Under the pieces are notes generated by a model. It had not been told where the DNA came from, ran no database searches, and saw only the letters and a program-made list of their open reading frames with translations. Below, piece by piece: positions 6,422 through 7,116 of a stretch of DNA of 7,116 nucleotides (its first letter is position 1; each line of letters starts with the position of its first letter). Source of the stretch: Candidatus Poribacteria bacterium. Lineage in GTDB: Bacteria; Poribacteria; WGA-4E; GCA-2687025. The translations under genes and the position numbers were made by a program. The DNA lies in assembly GCA_027625215.1 (NCBI GenBank), contig JAQBWJ010000104.1:1-7116 (forward strand). The letters are read 5' to 3'.

Positions 6422-7026
6422 TGAGAGCGGTTTTGATGATGAAGCGAACGCAGCATATTGCGCGCGGCGTGATGATCGTTTGGATGATGTTTGTCGTTGC
6501 AAACGCCGTCGCCCAAATGATGGTCGTGCCGGAGCGGACGCAGTACGCCCTGTTTCAGAAAATACTGACCTTCGAGCGATCGCTGGCGAAGCGGGATGAT
6601 AAAGAGTTCGTCGTCGGGTTTCTCTACCAGAGCCGAGTGCGGGAATCGCTCAACGCGCGCGACGCGTTTGAGCGCGTGGCGGAGAACGACAAGTCGGTGA
6701 GGTTGTTCGGCAAGCCGGTGCGATTCCGATTTGTCGATTTGCAGGATGTCGACAAACTCGAGGAGAGCCTTCTCGAAGGAAAGCCGCACATCCTCTATGT
6801 TGCGCCGCTGCGAGCGATTGAGATCAAACGTATTTCGAAGATCACGCGCAAGAACAAAGTGCTGACGCTGACGGGCGTACCGGAGTATGTCGAGAACGGT
6901 CTGTCGGTCGGCATCGGACTTCAGAGCGAGAACAAACCGGAGATCCTCGTCAATATCACGGCGGCGAAAGCGGAAGGCGCCGACTTCCACTCGGAACTGC
7001 TCAAACTGTCGCGCATCTACCGATAG
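6421..7026 (+). CDS. YfiR/DUF4154 family periplasmic protein
   Basis: This 201-residue protein fits the YfiR (DUF4154) family. In Pseudomonas, YfiR is a periplasmic repressor of the diguanylate cyclase YfiN; other members sit beside histidine kinases. Residues 1-31 are a signal peptide ending ANAVA before Q32. Family-like segments are YALFQKILTFER (42-53), FVVGFLY (63-69), the PHILYVAP strand (122-129; many relatives have Cys-His-Ile), VLTLTGVPEYVENG (147-160) and the C-terminal ILVNITAAKAEGADFHSELL (175-194). The mature protein has no cysteine, so the disulfide-based redox control described for Pseudomonas YfiR cannot operate. The ATG shares its A with the receptor stop (TGATG), indicating translational coupling; ATG codons at 6436 and 6439 are alternative starts and would give a shorter n-region. 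Its target, probably an inner-membrane kinase or cyclase, is not in the window. Confidence 0.82.
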   Translation: MRAVLMMKRTQHIARGVMIVWMMFVVANAVAQMMVVPERTQYALFQKILTFERSLAKRDDKEFVVGFLYQSRVRESLNARDAFERVAENDKSVRLFGKPVRFRFVDLQDVDKLEESLLEGKPHILYVAPLRAIEIKRISKITRKNKVLTLTGVPEYVENGLSVGIGLQSENKPEILVNITAAKAEGADFHSELLKLSRIYR

Positions 7027-7116
7027 TTCCTCACGCGGAACGTTGATCGCGATTCAGGCGACGCGCGACGGACTATCTGAGCGACCATGTGAACCGTTGT
7101 GGGGTGTGATATACAT
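7027..7116. other. Short region after the YfiR-type gene, no gene seen
   Basis: The 90 bases to the window edge contain no recognisable gene start. GTTCC (7026-7030) and GGAAC (7037-7041) could form a small five-pair hairpin overlapping the stop codon, without a T-run. TGATATACA at 7107-7115 is weakly like an extended -10 element but has no matching -35. The operon may continue past the edge. Confidence 0.3.

Noticed and set aside
6331..6990. 219-codon minus-strand frame across the YfiR-type gene
   Set aside because: It is antisense to a well-supported gene with a signal peptide and family motifs; its product is Arg/His-rich and unrecognisable.
7026..7041. Small hairpin after the YfiR-type gene as a terminator
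   Set aside because: Only five base pairs, overlapping the stop codon, with no T-run after it.
7107..7116. Extended -10-like TGATATACA at the right edge
   Set aside because: No -35 partner at suitable spacing, and the downstream context is cut off by the window edge.

Overview
The window looks like ordinary chromosomal DNA from a Gram-negative (outer-membrane-bearing) bacterium. By eye its G+C is in the high fifties percent and third codon positions are G/C-rich. It carries an outer-membrane TonB-dependent receptor, a periplasmic YfiR-type protein, an Eis-like acetyltransferase and a UxaE-type hexuronate epimerase. This mix would suit a free-living heterotroph of a lineage such as Poribacteria, Planctomycetota or Latescibacterota. 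That placement is a guess from gene style; no marker gene is present. I see no rRNA, tRNA, CRISPR array, transposase or phage gene.

Layout. Positions 1-311 are unresolved: short open frames exist on both strands, none recognisable. Positions 312-691 hold no convincing gene but contain an unusual density of inverted repeats. A GNAT/Eis-like acetyltransferase follows on the + strand (692-1993). It converges, across a 34-bp gap with a small hairpin, on a minus-strand pair: a UxaE-family tagaturonate/fructuronate epimerase-like gene (4309-3056) followed 8 bp later by a zinc-dependent medium-chain alcohol/polyol dehydrogenase (3047-2028). A 114-bp divergent intergenic region with repeated short motifs separates this pair from a + strand operon. 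That operon is a TonB-dependent receptor (4424-6421) overlapping by one base a YfiR/DUF4154 family periplasmic protein (6421-7026). The last 90 bp hold no recognisable gene.

How the genes may work together. The minus-strand pair looks like part of a sugar-acid (hexuronate) catabolic module: an epimerase acting on keto-hexuronates with an NAD-linked zinc dehydrogenase that could perform the next or previous redox step. The plus-strand pair looks like the cell-envelope half of a sensory system. In known arrangements a YfiR-type protein controls an inner-membrane diguanylate cyclase or histidine kinase, and such a partner may lie just downstream, outside the window. Whether the shared divergent region links uronate use to the receptor pair is open. 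I found no clearly new system. The points most worth following are the receptor-YfiR pair, the epimerase-dehydrogenase pair, the shared control region and the structured non-coding stretch at 292-580.
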